A stretch of 64,000 nt of DNA. Origin: Palsa-504 sp963787645 (GTDB taxonomy: Bacteria > Actinomycetota > Actinomycetes > Streptosporangiales > Streptosporangiaceae). The position numbers and the translations under genes are program-made. Within the stretch, counting starts at the first letter, position 1. The number at the start of each line of letters is the position of its first letter. Under the pieces are notes generated by a model. It ran no database searches and was not told the DNA's origin. It was given only the letters and a program-made list of their open reading frames with translations. Of the stretch, positions 26,517-35,609 are shown piece by piece. The stretch covers positions 186,001 through 250,000 of the forward strand of contig CAWBDS010000002.1 of assembly GCA_963787645.1 (NCBI GenBank). Direction: 5' to 3'.

Positions 26517-26839
26517 CTCGGCCGGCCGGGCTGCATGAGCCGTTCCCGCCAGTACGGGTGCACCGCGTCTCCGGCCGTGGCCAGGCCCGCGGCGATGACC
26601 GGCAGGGCCGACGGCACGTCCGAGAGCGCCACGGCCAGGCCCGCCGCGGCCTGAGCGGTCACCTCGACGTCGAGCAGGGCCAGGCTGCCCAGGGCCAGGG
26701 CGGCCAGGTCCTGCATCCGCGCCGTCGCGCCCTCCGTACGGCGGACCTGCATGGCCGCGGCCCGGGCCGCCATCGCGGTCCCCACCACGTCGTCCAGGTA
26801 TTCGGCCAGATCCAGGTCGGCCAGCGTCTGCGGCCTCAT
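26483..26839 (-). CDS. Hypothetical helical protein, second gene of the trio
   Basis: 118 residues, start overlapping the upstream stop by 4 nt (ATGA). It is Ala-rich and helical (LADLDLAEYLDDVVGTAMAA). No family recognised. It may be the N-terminal half of one protein with the next frame if an indel is present near 26510. Coupling to the ART-like gene suggests an immunity or partner role. Confidence 0.5.
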   Translation of the reverse strand: MRPQTLADLDLAEYLDDVVGTAMAARAAAMQVRRTEGATARMQDLAALALGSLALLDVEVTAQAAAGLAVALSDVPSALPVIAAGLATAGDAVHPYWRERLMQPGRPRWSRSTGRCSR

Positions 26840-27540
26840 ATCAGGTCCCGGACGTTGGAGAATTGCTCGGGCGCCCGGTACGCGTCACCGGAGATCACCA
26901 GGTCAGATACCTGGGCCAGGAACTCCAGCAACTCGGTCTCCGAGCCCCAGTCCGGGCTGTTCTCCAAGGCGTCGAACCAGTCCCACACCAGGTTTACACT
27001 CACCCGGAAGGCCTGCTTCAGCCGCACCGGCGGGACCAGCACCTTGGCCACCACCTCGCCCTCGGGGTGATACCGGCTGTAGAAGTCGTGCTGGTGCAGA
27101 TCGCGGACCTCTTCGGAGAACTCGAGCAGGGGCAGCGCCGGACGGCCGAGCACGCTCGCGTACCCGTGAAAGACCCACCCGTCGCGCCGCCAGTTGGCGG
27201 TCGCGAACGAGAGCGCTGTGTACCACGCCGGGTACTTCCGGTTCAGCCCCGCGCGGTGGTCCGGCTCCACCGTTCCCGACGATAGCGACAGAAATGGCGA
27301 CCGCTCGCTATACCTTTTATCCGGCCAGAGCGGAAAGTTTGTGTCGTCGAACCGCGTGATATGCCATAGCAGGGCGTCCGGGTGATTGACCGCCTCATCC
27401 CATTGAGCCGGATCCGACGCGGAATTCCAGCGCAGCCAGGCGCTGCGCAGTCCGAAAACGTTCAGGACCTTCTTAGCCCAGTCGTCGTCCAGGATTTCCT
27501 CGCCGTCGGCGACCCCCCGCAAAAACCACTGGATTATCAT
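26836..27540 (-). CDS. Unrecognised protein with ADP-ribosyltransferase-like pattern, first gene of the trio
   Basis: 234 residues. It has a strand with His (LLWHITRF, about residue 60), a Ser-rich strand (SPFLSLSSGTVEPD, about 82-95), the helix-strand AWYTALSFATANW then WVFHGYASV, and a late strand with Glu (PEGEVVAKVLVPPVRL, about 170-185). That order (His/Arg, STS-like, Glu before a hydrophobic strand) resembles the R/H-S-E layout of ADP-ribosyltransferases. This is pattern inference, not a family assignment. No signal peptide. Its end overlaps a small gene, as in toxin/immunity pairs. Confidence 0.5.
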   Translation of the reverse strand: MIIQWFLRGVADGEEILDDDWAKKVLNVFGLRSAWLRWNSASDPAQWDEAVNHPDALLWHITRFDDTNFPLWPDKRYSERSPFLSLSSGTVEPDHRAGLNRKYPAWYTALSFATANWRRDGWVFHGYASVLGRPALPLLEFSEEVRDLHQHDFYSRYHPEGEVVAKVLVPPVRLKQAFRVSVNLVWDWFDALENSPDWGSETELLEFLAQVSDLVISGDAYRAPEQFSNVRDLI

Positions 27541-27608
27541 GGCCGGCGCCTATCCACAGTCTTACCCTAGCCCTTGCCATACTCCCTGACGCCGGGTATG
27601 AACGGCGA

Positions 27609-28147
27609 GTGCTACGAGGCGAACTGATCGGGCTGCGCGCCCTCATCGACCGCGATATCGAGATCTTCGAGACCGAACTGCTGAATGACGTCGAGACCCG
27701 GGTGCGCGCCACCGGCCGCCCGTGGCTGCCGGTGACGCCCGGAGCCGCCGACTCGCCGTACCGGCAGCCCCTGGACCGCGAGGCCGTGGTCCGCTTCTCC
27801 GTGGTCGAGCTGGCCACCGGGGACCTGGCCGGGGAGGCCGTGATGTCCGGGATCGACCTGCACAACCGCCGGGCGGAGATCGGCCTCGCGCTGCGCCCGG
27901 CCTGGCGGGCCGGCACCTGGGCACCAACGTGGTCCGTACGCTGTGCCACTACGGCTTCTCGATACGCGGCCTGCACCGGATCCAGATCACCACCCTGGCC
28001 GACAACCAGGCGATGATCGCCGCCGCGGCCCGGGTCGGCTTCGTCCTGGAGGGCACCATGCGCGGCACCGCCTGGCTCGACGGCGGCTTCGCCGACGGCG
28101 TGATGCTCAGCCTGCTCTTCGGCGAATGGTCACCGGACCATCCGTGA
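27609..28147 (+). pseudogene. GNAT acetyltransferase (RimJ-like) with one frameshift
   Basis: The N-terminal half (GTG 27609: LRGELIGLRALIDRDIEIFE to NRRAEIGLALRPAWRAG) is followed, one frame over from about 27917, by LGTNVVRTLCHYGFSIRGLH, RIQITTLADNQAMIAAAARV and GFVLEGTMRGTAWLDGGFAD. All GNAT motifs are present once the frame is corrected. It is therefore either a recent pseudogene or an indel error. It probably acetylated a protein N-terminus or small amine. Confidence 0.8.
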
Positions 28148-28163
28148 CGGGCAGGATGGTCCC

Positions 28164-29747
28164 ATGGAAACTGCCGCCCGGATCCAGCAGATCGCCCGTG
28201 AGGTCCTCGGCTACGCCGAGCTGCGACCCGGACAGCTGGACGCGGCCGGTGCGCTCGCCGGGGGCCGAGACTGCCTGGCCATCTTGCCCAGCGGCGCGGG
28301 CAAGTCGGCTATCTACCAGATCGCGGCGGTCGCCCTGGGCGGCCCGGCCGTGGTGGTCTGCCCGCTGCTGGCCCTGCAGCGGGAGCAGGCCGATACCCTG
28401 CGGGCCAGGGGCCTGACCGCGGTCACGGTCAACGCGCTGTCCGGCGCGAGCGCGCGTCGGGACGCCGACGCCCTGCTGGCCAGCGGCGGGACCGGCTTCA
28501 TCTTCCTGGGGCCGGAGCAACTGGCTCGCGAGGACGTGCGCGACCGGCTGGCCCAAGCCCCGGTGCGGCTGTTCGTGGTGGACGAGGCGCACTGCATCGC
28601 CTCCTGGGGCCACGACTTCCGCCCTGATTACCTGCGGCTGGGCGGGGTCATCGAGGCGTTCCCGGCGCGGCCCGCGGTCGCCGCGCTGACCGCGACCGCC
28701 GCCCCGCCGGTCCGCCAGGAGATCGCCGGCCGGCTCGGCCTGCGCGATCCGTGCCAGGTCATCCGCGACTTCGACCGGCCCGGGATCCACCTGGCCGTGC
28801 GCTCCTTCCACCGCGCCGACGACCAGCGGGCGGCGGTGCTGGCCGCGGTACGCGAGCGGGCCGGCTCGGGGCTGGTCTACACCGTGACCCGGAGCCAGGC
28901 CGAGGAGTACGCCGCGCTGCTCGGCGTCCGTTACTACCACGGGGGTCTGGCCCGGGCCGACCGGCTGGCCGCCCAGCGGGTCTTCGAAGGCGGCGCCACC
29001 ATCGTGGCCACCAGTGCCTTCGGCATGGGCATGGACCGAGCCGACGTGCGCTTCGTGGTGCACGCCGCGGTGCCCGGCTCGCTGGATGAGTACTACCAGG
29101 AGATCGGGCGCTGCGGGCGCGATGGCCGGCCGGCCGCGGCGATCTGCTGTTACCGGGCCGAAGACCTGGGCTTGATCCGGTTCTTCGCCGCCGGGCTGCC
29201 CGATCAAGACGACCTGGTCACGGTGGCGAGCGCGGTGGACCGCCCGTTGACCCGGCGCGACCTCGCCGCCCGGACCAAGCTGCCGCCGGGCCGGGTCGCC
29301 GAACTGCTCAACGTCTTGGAGGCGGTCGGTGCGGTCCGGCTGCGCCGCCAGGTCGAGCCGGTCCCCGGCGGTCCGGCCCCGGCCCAGGCCGCGGCCCGGG
29401 CCATGGAACTGGCCCAGCACCACCGCTCGGTCGAACGATCCCGGGTGGAGATGATGCGGCGGTTCGCCGAGATGACCGACTGCCGGCGCCGGTTCCTGCT
29501 CCGGTACTTCGGCGAGGCGGTGTCGCAGGCCTGTCAGAACTGCGACAACTGCGACGCGGGCCGGTCCCGCCCGGTCGTCCCGGCCAGCCAGTTCTCGCCC
29601 GGCGAGCGGGTCACCCACCACCAGTGGGGCCCGGGCCTGGTCCTGGAGGCCAAAGCCGATCGGCTCACCGTCCTGTTCGACGACTACGGCTACCGCGAGC
29701 TGGCCACCGAAGTGGTCTCCGCTCACCACCTCCTCGACCCCGCCTAG
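28164..29747 (+). CDS. RecQ-family ATP-dependent DNA helicase
   Basis: 527 residues. Helicase motifs are in order: ELRPGQ, LPSGAGKSAIYQ (I), VVDEAHCIASWGHDFRPDY (II, DEAH), ALTATAAP (III), ATSAFGMGMDRADVR (V) and YYQEIGRCGRDG (VI). The RecQ zinc site follows (CRRRFLLRYFGE, CQNCDNC). The usual winged helix is followed not by HRDC but by a short basic beta domain (FSPGERVTHHQWGPGLVLE) like those in UvrD-type helicases. It likely unwinds 3'-tailed DNA in repair. Confidence 0.93.
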   Translation: METAARIQQIAREVLGYAELRPGQLDAAGALAGGRDCLAILPSGAGKSAIYQIAAVALGGPAVVVCPLLALQREQADTLRARGLTAVTVNALSGASARRDADALLASGGTGFIFLGPEQLAREDVRDRLAQAPVRLFVVDEAHCIASWGHDFRPDYLRLGGVIEAFPARPAVAALTATAAPPVRQEIAGRLGLRDPCQVIRDFDRPGIHLAVRSFHRADDQRAAVLAAVRERAGSGLVYTVTRSQAEEYAALLGVRYYHGGLARADRLAAQRVFEGGATIVATSAFGMGMDRADVRFVVHAAVPGSLDEYYQEIGRCGRDGRPAAAICCYRAEDLGLIRFFAAGLPDQDDLVTVASAVDRPLTRRDLAARTKLPPGRVAELLNVLEAVGAVRLRRQVEPVPGGPAPAQAAARAMELAQHHRSVERSRVEMMRRFAEMTDCRRRFLLRYFGEAVSQACQNCDNCDAGRSRPVVPASQFSPGERVTHHQWGPGLVLEAKADRLTVLFDDYGYRELATEVVSAHHLLDPA

Positions 29748-29763
29748 CTCGCCTCCCGCGATC

Positions 29764-29800
29764 TTGACACCCGATGACCGGCTCCTGACAATTGTTGACA
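29764..29800 (+). promoter_or_regulatory. Promoter with overlapping operator-like repeat upstream of the APC permease
   Basis: TTGACA (29764-29769), 17-nt spacer, GACAAT (29787-29792). TGACAATTGTTGACA (29786-29800) overlaps the -10 and is symmetric about CAATTG. A related GTTGACA..TCTGACGA pattern occurs at 32848, before the enolase-like gene. Confidence 0.5.
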
Positions 29801-29852
29801 CGTATCCAATCTGACGATCGGACATTCCTGCCAGCGCGGGCGGAGGACGACT

Positions 29853-31298
29853 GTGGTTTCGGTCAGCGAGTCGAACGAGTCGGTGGGCCTGAAGGCCAAC
29901 GCGGTCAACCTGTGGGGCGACTTCGTCGTCTCGATCGCCAACGTGGCGCCGTCCAGCAGCGTCGCCTTCACCCTGGCCCTGCTCATCGGCTTCACCGGGT
30001 CGGCCTCGCCGCTGGCTGTGCTGATCGTCGGGTTCGCCATGTTCCTGGCGTCCATGGGCTACGCCAGCTTGAACAAATGGAAGGCCAGCGCCGGAGCGCC
30101 CTACGTGTGGGTGGGCGAGGCCATCACCCCCGCCGTCGGCTACGGCACGGGCTTCCTCAACGCCCTGACCTCCACTTTGGCCAACGTCGGGAACATCACG
30201 CTGGCCGGCGGGTACCTGCTGTTCGTCATCTCCCCGACTAACACGTTCAGCAAGCCGGTCACCTGGATCGTGGCCGCCGTGATCATGGCCGTCCTGCTCT
30301 GGCTGGCCATCAGCGGAATCCGGCCCACCGTCTGGCTGCAGCTCACGTTCATCTTCGTCGAGTACGCCTCGATCATCTCATTCGTGATCCTGGCTCTGAT
30401 CCATGAGTCCACCCATGCCGGCGGGGCGACGCTCCCGTCCTGGTCGAACTTCAGCCTGTCCGGCGTGGTCGGCGGCGTGGGCGGGTTCAAGGGCCTGGCC
30501 GAGGCGGCCGTGGTCTGCGGTTTCCTCTACCTCGGCTGGGAAGCGACGGCCAACCTGGGGGAGGAGTCGACCAAGGCGAACGTCAACCCGGGCCGGGCCA
30601 TGATGATGGGCACCGCGTTCCTGACCTTGTGGTACACGTTCCTGATCCTGGTCTTCCAGGGCGTGTCGAGCCAGCAGGACGTCCTGGCCCACGGCACCGA
30701 CGTCCTGGCCTACGCCGGCCAGCTGCTGGTACCCGGGTTCCTCGGCCGCGCGCTGCCGCTCGCGGTGCTGATCGCCGTGCTCGGCACCAGCCAGATCCAG
30801 ATGGTGGAGCCGAGCCGGGTGCTGTACGCCATGGCCCGGGACCGGCTGATCCCGCGGTTCTTCGGGTTTCTCAGCCGCAAGCACCAGACGCCCTGGGCGG
30901 GACTGGCCCTGCTGGCCGCTATCCCGCCGCTGCTCCTGATCCCGTACCTGGCCAGCAGCTCGGCCACCAAGGCCATCGGCTACGTGATCAGCGCATCGGG
31001 CATGCTCGGGCTGTTCATGTACTTCGTCATCGCGCTGAGCAGCGTCTGGTTCTACCGCGCTGAACTGCGCCGCAGCCTCGGTATCGCCCTGGTCCGGGGC
31101 GTCCTGCCGCTGATCGGCGGCCTGTTCATGGGCGTGATCTTCTTCTACGGCCTGACCACCCAGGCCCCGGCCGTGGCCTGGGTGTCGGTGGCCGGGGTCG
31201 CGCTGGTCTACATCCTGGGTGTCGTGGTCTGGTTCGTGGCCCCCCGCGCGGACCGGGGCAGCCAGCGCGCGCCGGACAGCGCGGCGGAGCCCCGGTAG
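29853..31298 (+). CDS. APC-family amino acid permease
   Basis: 481 residues from GTG 29853, behind GGAGGA. About twelve membrane helices are predicted. The first helix carries the substrate-binding GDFVVSIANVAPSSSVAF stretch of the APC superfamily, and LGWEATANLGEES in helix 6 is the usual second contact. It likely imports an amino acid or related acid with protons. The next gene is a dehydrogenase 27 nt away, so they form a unit. Confidence 0.9.
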   Translation: MVSVSESNESVGLKANAVNLWGDFVVSIANVAPSSSVAFTLALLIGFTGSASPLAVLIVGFAMFLASMGYASLNKWKASAGAPYVWVGEAITPAVGYGTGFLNALTSTLANVGNITLAGGYLLFVISPTNTFSKPVTWIVAAVIMAVLLWLAISGIRPTVWLQLTFIFVEYASIISFVILALIHESTHAGGATLPSWSNFSLSGVVGGVGGFKGLAEAAVVCGFLYLGWEATANLGEESTKANVNPGRAMMMGTAFLTLWYTFLILVFQGVSSQQDVLAHGTDVLAYAGQLLVPGFLGRALPLAVLIAVLGTSQIQMVEPSRVLYAMARDRLIPRFFGFLSRKHQTPWAGLALLAAIPPLLLIPYLASSSATKAIGYVISASGMLGLFMYFVIALSSVWFYRAELRRSLGIALVRGVLPLIGGLFMGVIFFYGLTTQAPAVAWVSVAGVALVYILGVVVWFVAPRADRGSQRAPDSAAEPR

Positions 31299-31325
31299 GC
31301 CGGAGGAGGAGGAAGGGAGGAGAGG

Positions 31326-32100
31326 ATGGGCCGGTTCAGCGGTCAGGTCGCCGTGGTCACCGGCGGCGGGCACGGCATCGGACGGGCCAGCGCGCTGCGG
31401 TTCGCGTCGGAGGGCGCGCGGGTCGCCGTGGTCGACCTGCGCGGCGAGCAGGCCGAGCAGGTCGCGGCCGAATGCCAGGCCGCCGGCGGTTCCGGCCGCG
31501 CGTACGCGGCCGACGTCTCCGACCCGGACCAGGTTGCGGCCACGGCCGAGCGGATCACCGCCGATCTGGGCGCCATCCACGTGGTCCACCTCAACGCGGG
31601 CCGGCTGCAGCGCGGGCAGCGTGCTGGAGGTGGCACTGGCCGAGTGGCAGCGCAGCTTCGCCGTCAACGTGACCGGGATGTTCCTGTTCGCCCGGGCGGT
31701 GATCCCGGTCATGCGAGCGTCCGCCCACGGCGGTGCGATCGTCACTACCGGCTCGATCAGCGGGATGTTCGGCGAGCCGGCGCTGGCCGCCTACACCGCC
31801 TCCAAGGCCGCCGTGGTCAACCTGACCAGGCAGATGGCCATTGACTTCGCCCGCGACGGCATCCGGGTCAACTGCGTGTGCCCCGGCTGGGTCGACACCG
31901 GCTTCAACGACCCGCAGTTCGAGCACGACGGGCTGACGGCGCAGGACATCGCCGAGCTCATCGACCGGACCGTGCCGATGGGGCGGCAGGGCCTGCCGGA
32001 GGAGATGGCCGCCGCGGTCGCGTTCCTGGCCTCGGCCGATGCCTCCTACATCACCGGCCAGACCCTGCTCGTCGACGGCGGCCTGCTATGTCACGTGTAA
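31326..32100 (+). pseudogene. Short-chain dehydrogenase (SDR) with one frameshift
   Basis: ATG 31326 with GGAGGAGAGG upstream. The N-terminus has VVTGGGHGIGRASALRF (TGxxxGxG cofactor motif) and VVHLNAG. Near 31610 the frame shifts and continues SVLEVALAEWQRSFAVNVTG, GAIVTTGSISGMF (catalytic Ser), YTASKAAVVN (YxxxK) and CPGWVDTGFN to the end SYITGQTLLVDGGL. All catalytic residues are present across the two frames. Either an indel error or a new pseudogene. Confidence 0.8.
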
Positions 32101-32111
32101 CCGGACCGGGC

Positions 32112-32780
32112 TCAGGTCGCGCGGACCGATCCGGCCAGCCGCTGGACCGAGTTGCTCATGTGCCGCTCGAGCAGCCGGGTCGCGGTCGCCGCGTCCCCCT
32201 TCTGGATCGCCTCCACGATCTCCGCGTGCTCGATGACCAGATCGGCCCGCTGCGGGTAGAACGACTCCAGCGCCACCATGCACAGCCTGGTCTCGGCCGC
32301 CAGCGTGCCGAACATCCGGACCAGCCGCTTGCTCCCCGTACTGCGCACCAGAACCTCGTGCAGGTGCAGGTCGAGGCGGGCCAGCTCGTTCCAGTCGTCG
32401 GCCGGCGCGGCCCGCAGCTCCTCCAGCGCCGCGGCCAGGTCGGTGAACGTCTCGGGCGTTCCCGAGCGGGCCAGCAGTTGGGCGGCGGCGATCTCCACCG
32501 CGCCCCGGGCCAGGTACAGGTCGGCGATGTCGTCCGCCGCCAACTGCGGGACGAACACGCCGCGGGCCGGGTGTGCCTCCAGCAGTCCCTCCTGGATCAG
32601 CCGCTGGAAGGCCTCGCGGACCGGGCCCCGGCTGACCCCGAGCTGGCGGGCGATCTCGACCTCGCGCAGGGGCTGACCCGGCGCCAGCCGCCCGCTAACG
32701 ATCCCCGAACGCAACTGCTCGGCGATGCGCTCGGGCGTGGAGTCCCGGCGCAGTGGCTCAAGCACACCGCCCATGTTCAT
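32112..32780 (-). CDS. FadR-type GntR regulator (FCD domain)
   Basis: 222 residues. Winged helix at residues 16-75 (ERIAEQLRSGIVSGRLAPGQ, REVEIARQLGVSRGPVREAF) and an FCD ligand domain after it, including Asp/His metal ligands (DLHLHEVLV, EHAEIVEAI). It lies between and opposite to two catabolic gene groups that share an operator-like pattern, so it probably represses both until an acid intermediate binds. Confidence 0.92.
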   Translation of the reverse strand: MNMGGVLEPLRRDSTPERIAEQLRSGIVSGRLAPGQPLREVEIARQLGVSRGPVREAFQRLIQEGLLEAHPARGVFVPQLAADDIADLYLARGAVEIAAAQLLARSGTPETFTDLAAALEELRAAPADDWNELARLDLHLHEVLVRSTGSKRLVRMFGTLAAETRLCMVALESFYPQRADLVIEHAEIVEAIQKGDAATATRLLERHMSNSVQRLAGSVRAT

Positions 32781-32837
32781 CTGCCGATCGTACTCATATC
32801 GCCAGCTCCCCGGCCCGATTCATGGCAGCCCGTTCGG

Positions 32838-32878
32838 TTGTCATACTGTTGACATTCTGACGAATCGCGGAATAGCCT
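32838..32878 (+). promoter_or_regulatory. Promoter/operator region of the enolase-like operon
   Basis: TTGACA (32849-32854) with an 18-nt spacer to TAGCCT (32873-32878). TTGTCATACTGTTGACA (32838-32854) covers the -35 and has inverted TGTCA / TGACA arms. It is the likely site of the divergent FadR-type repressor. Confidence 0.5.
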
Positions 32879-32936
32879 GTCAAGCGGGCCGCCCGCATGC
32901 ACAACCATGCCCCCGATGCGCCAGACGGAGTTGAAG

Positions 32937-34214
32937 GTGCCCAGCAAACTGCAGATCAGCGCGATCCGAGCCCGCGAGGTCCTGGACTGCCGTGGCCTGC
33001 CCACGGTCCAGGTTGACGTCGTCGTGGCCGACACGTTTCTAGGCCGGGCCGACGTGCCCGCCGGCCGGTCCCGCGGCCGTCACGAACCAGTAGAAATCCG
33101 CGACGGCGGCCGCCGCTTCGGCGGCTACGGCGTCCGGCAGGCGGTCAGCAACGTCCAGGACGTGCTGGCTCCGGCGCTGCTCGGCGTCCCGGTCGTGCCG
33201 CAGCGCCAGCTCGACCAGCGCCTGGTGGACCTGGACGGTACCCCCGACCGCAGCCGCCTGGGCGCCAACGCCCTGCTCGGCGTGTCCCTGGCCGCGGCCC
33301 GCGCGGCGGCGGCGGCCGCGGGCCAGCCGCTGTACCGGCACCTGAACGCCGACGCCCACGTCCTGCCGGTGCCCCAGGTCAACCTGATCAACGGCGGCCA
33401 GCACGCCTCGAACGACCTGGACATCCAGGAGATCATCGTGATGCCGGTGGGCGTCTCGACCTTCACCGACGCGATGGCCATGGCCACCGAGGTCAACCTG
33501 GTCCTGGCCGAAATCCTGGCCACCCGGTACGGCAAGGCCGCGGTGAACACCGGCGATGAGGGCGGCTTCGCCCCGCCGATCAGCGAGCCCGCCGAGGCGC
33601 TCGAGCAACTCCACCTCGCGGTCGCCCGGGCCGGCTACGAAGACCAGGTCGTCTACGGCCTGGACTGCGCCGCCAGCCACTTCTTCGACCTCGAGCAGGG
33701 CGTCTACGTCCTGGCCGGCAAGCCGCGCAGCCGGGAGGAGATGCTGGCCCTGTACGAAGGCTTCGCCCGGGACTGGGGCGTGGTGTCGTTCGAGGACCCG
33801 TTCCACGAAGACGACTTCGCGGCCTTCGCGGAGCTGACCTGCCGGCTCGACGTTCAGGTGGTCGGGGACGACCTGCTGGTCACCAACACCGAACGGGTCG
33901 TCCAGGCCCAGCGGCTCGGCGCGGCCAACGCCCTGCTGCTCAAGGTTAACCAGGCCGGGACGCTGTCCGAAGCGCTGGACGCGGCCCGGCAGGCCACCGG
34001 CGGCGGATGGGGCGTCGTCGTCTCCGAGCGGTCCGGTGAGACCGAAGACCCGCTGATCGCCGACCTGGTGGTGGCCCTGAACGCCGGCCAGATCAAGACC
34101 GGTGCCCCGGTGCGCGGCGAGCGCACCGCCAAGTACAACCGGCTGCTCCAGATCGAGGAGGAACTTGGCTCCGCGGCGGTCTACGCCGGACGGTCCTACC
34201 GGCATCCGCGCTGA
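32937..34214 (+). CDS. Enolase-superfamily paralogue with altered catalytic loop
   Basis: About 425 residues from GTG 32937 (GGAG 7 nt upstream); ATGs at 32907 and 32916 also fit. The body is enolase: NLINGGQHASNDLDIQE, NTGDEGGFAP, metal ligands in GLDCAAS, SFEDPF and VVGDDLLVTN, Lys in LLLKVNQAGT and QIKTGAP. Two key sites differ from true enolase: the flexible loop SGASTG is AGRSRG, and the active-site His in SHRSGETED is Glu (SERSGETED). The phosphate-binding Arg-Ser remain. It may use a different 2-phospho acid. The next gene encodes a glycerate 2-kinase, so a phosphoglycerate-like substrate is plausible. Confidence 0.9.
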   Translation: MPSKLQISAIRAREVLDCRGLPTVQVDVVVADTFLGRADVPAGRSRGRHEPVEIRDGGRRFGGYGVRQAVSNVQDVLAPALLGVPVVPQRQLDQRLVDLDGTPDRSRLGANALLGVSLAAARAAAAAAGQPLYRHLNADAHVLPVPQVNLINGGQHASNDLDIQEIIVMPVGVSTFTDAMAMATEVNLVLAEILATRYGKAAVNTGDEGGFAPPISEPAEALEQLHLAVARAGYEDQVVYGLDCAASHFFDLEQGVYVLAGKPRSREEMLALYEGFARDWGVVSFEDPFHEDDFAAFAELTCRLDVQVVGDDLLVTNTERVVQAQRLGAANALLLKVNQAGTLSEALDAARQATGGGWGVVVSERSGETEDPLIADLVVALNAGQIKTGAPVRGERTAKYNRLLQIEEELGSAAVYAGRSYRHPR

Positions 34215-34236
34215 TCGCGCCCGGGCGGCTCCGACG

Positions 34237-35598
34237 GTGGCTCGCATCGGCAATCGTGCGCGCCTGGCCGATCACGGCGACCAGGCGCTGCGCGCCACCG
34301 TGCTCGACCTGGCCGAGGTGGCCCTGGCCGCGCTGAGCCCCTCGGCCGGCCTGCGGCGCCTGGTGGCGCTGGACGGGAAGGACCTGATCGCGGGCGGCCG
34401 CGGTTACGACCTGTCCGCGGTGGACCGGCTGGTCCTGCTGGGCGCGGGCAAGGCCACCCGGGAGGTGGCCGCCGCCCTGGCCGAACTGCTCGGGCCCCGG
34501 CTCGACGGCGGGGTGGTGGTCGTCCCCGGCCCGGCCGGGCCGTCCCTGAACCGGGTGTCCGTACTGCCCGGGGAGCATCCCGTCCCCGGCCCGGCCAGCG
34601 TGGCCGGAGCCCGCGCACTGCTCAATCAGGCCGGCCGCCTGGGCGAGCGAGACCTGGCCATCTGTGTCTTCACCGGGGGCAGCTCGGCGCTGGCCAGCAT
34701 CCCGCCGCCGGGCATCTCGCCGGCCGAGAAGGCCCGGCTGCACCGGCTCATGCTGTCCTCGGGCATGTCCGTGATGGAGATCAACACGGTGCGCAAGCAC
34801 GTGTCGCTGATCAAGGGCGGCCGGCTGGCTCAGGCCATCGCCCCGGCCCGGATCCTCAACCTGACCGTGTCCGATGTGGTCGGCGACCCGCTGGACTGCA
34901 TCACCGATCCCACCGTCCAGGACACCTCGACCGTAGCCGATGCCCTGTCCGTGCTCCGGGAGTGGGAGTTGCTGGACCGGGTACCCGACTCGATACGTGA
35001 GTACCTGGTCAAATGCGCGGAAGCAACCTCGCCCGACCTCAGCGGCGCGGACATTCACAGCGTCCTGCTGGCCCGCGGCGAGAACGGCAGCCAGGCGGTC
35101 CTGCGGGCCGCCGAAACCCGCGGGTTCTCCGGAGTCCGGCTGGGCGGCGCCCTGGAAGGGGAGGCCGCCACCGCCGGGCGCGTCCTGGCCACGCTGGCCC
35201 GGGAGTCCCGGATCACCGGCTCGCCGTGGCCGCGCGGTACGGTCGTGGTGGCGTGCGGCGGCGAGTGCACGGTCAGCTTGGGCCCGGACGCGGACGCTGT
35301 GTTCGGCCGGGGCGGGCCGAGCCAGGAAGCCGCGGTCGGGGCCGCGCTGACCCTCGACGGCGTACCCGGGATCGTGGCCTTGTTCGCCGATACGGACGGC
35401 TCGGACGGCGGGACCTCGGTGGCGGGCGGCCTGGTGGACTGGTCCACCGCCGGGCGGGCCAGGGAACAGGGTTTGAGCTTGCGGAAGGGGCTGGTGGATC
35501 ATGCCACGACGGCGCTCCTGGAAGCCTGCGGGGATGCCGTGCTGACCGGCCCCACGCTGACCAACACCAACGACCTGATCATCATCGGGGTGTCATGA
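34237..35598 (+). CDS. Glycerate 2-kinase (MOFRL family)
   Basis: About 453 residues from GTG 34237, 22 nt after the enolase-like gene. The N-terminal domain shows LVLLGAGKATREVA and LAICVFTGGSSALAS; the C-terminal MOFRL part has VVACGGECTVSL and ADTDGSDGGTSVAGG. Such enzymes phosphorylate D-glycerate to 2-phosphoglycerate, the substrate of enolase. This makes the pair a short route from glycerate to a PEP-type product. An IS110 element begins right after its stop. Confidence 0.9.
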   Translation: MARIGNRARLADHGDQALRATVLDLAEVALAALSPSAGLRRLVALDGKDLIAGGRGYDLSAVDRLVLLGAGKATREVAAALAELLGPRLDGGVVVVPGPAGPSLNRVSVLPGEHPVPGPASVAGARALLNQAGRLGERDLAICVFTGGSSALASIPPPGISPAEKARLHRLMLSSGMSVMEINTVRKHVSLIKGGRLAQAIAPARILNLTVSDVVGDPLDCITDPTVQDTSTVADALSVLREWELLDRVPDSIREYLVKCAEATSPDLSGADIHSVLLARGENGSQAVLRAAETRGFSGVRLGGALEGEAATAGRVLATLARESRITGSPWPRGTVVVACGGECTVSLGPDADAVFGRGGPSQEAAVGAALTLDGVPGIVALFADTDGSDGGTSVAGGLVDWSTAGRAREQGLSLRKGLVDHATTALLEACGDAVLTGPTLTNTNDLIIIGVS

Positions 35599-35609
35599 GT
35601 AGCCCTGTG

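Noticed and set aside
28107..29825. 572-codon minus-strand frame opposite the RecQ helicase
   Set aside because: Shadow of a gene with all helicase motifs on the plus strand.
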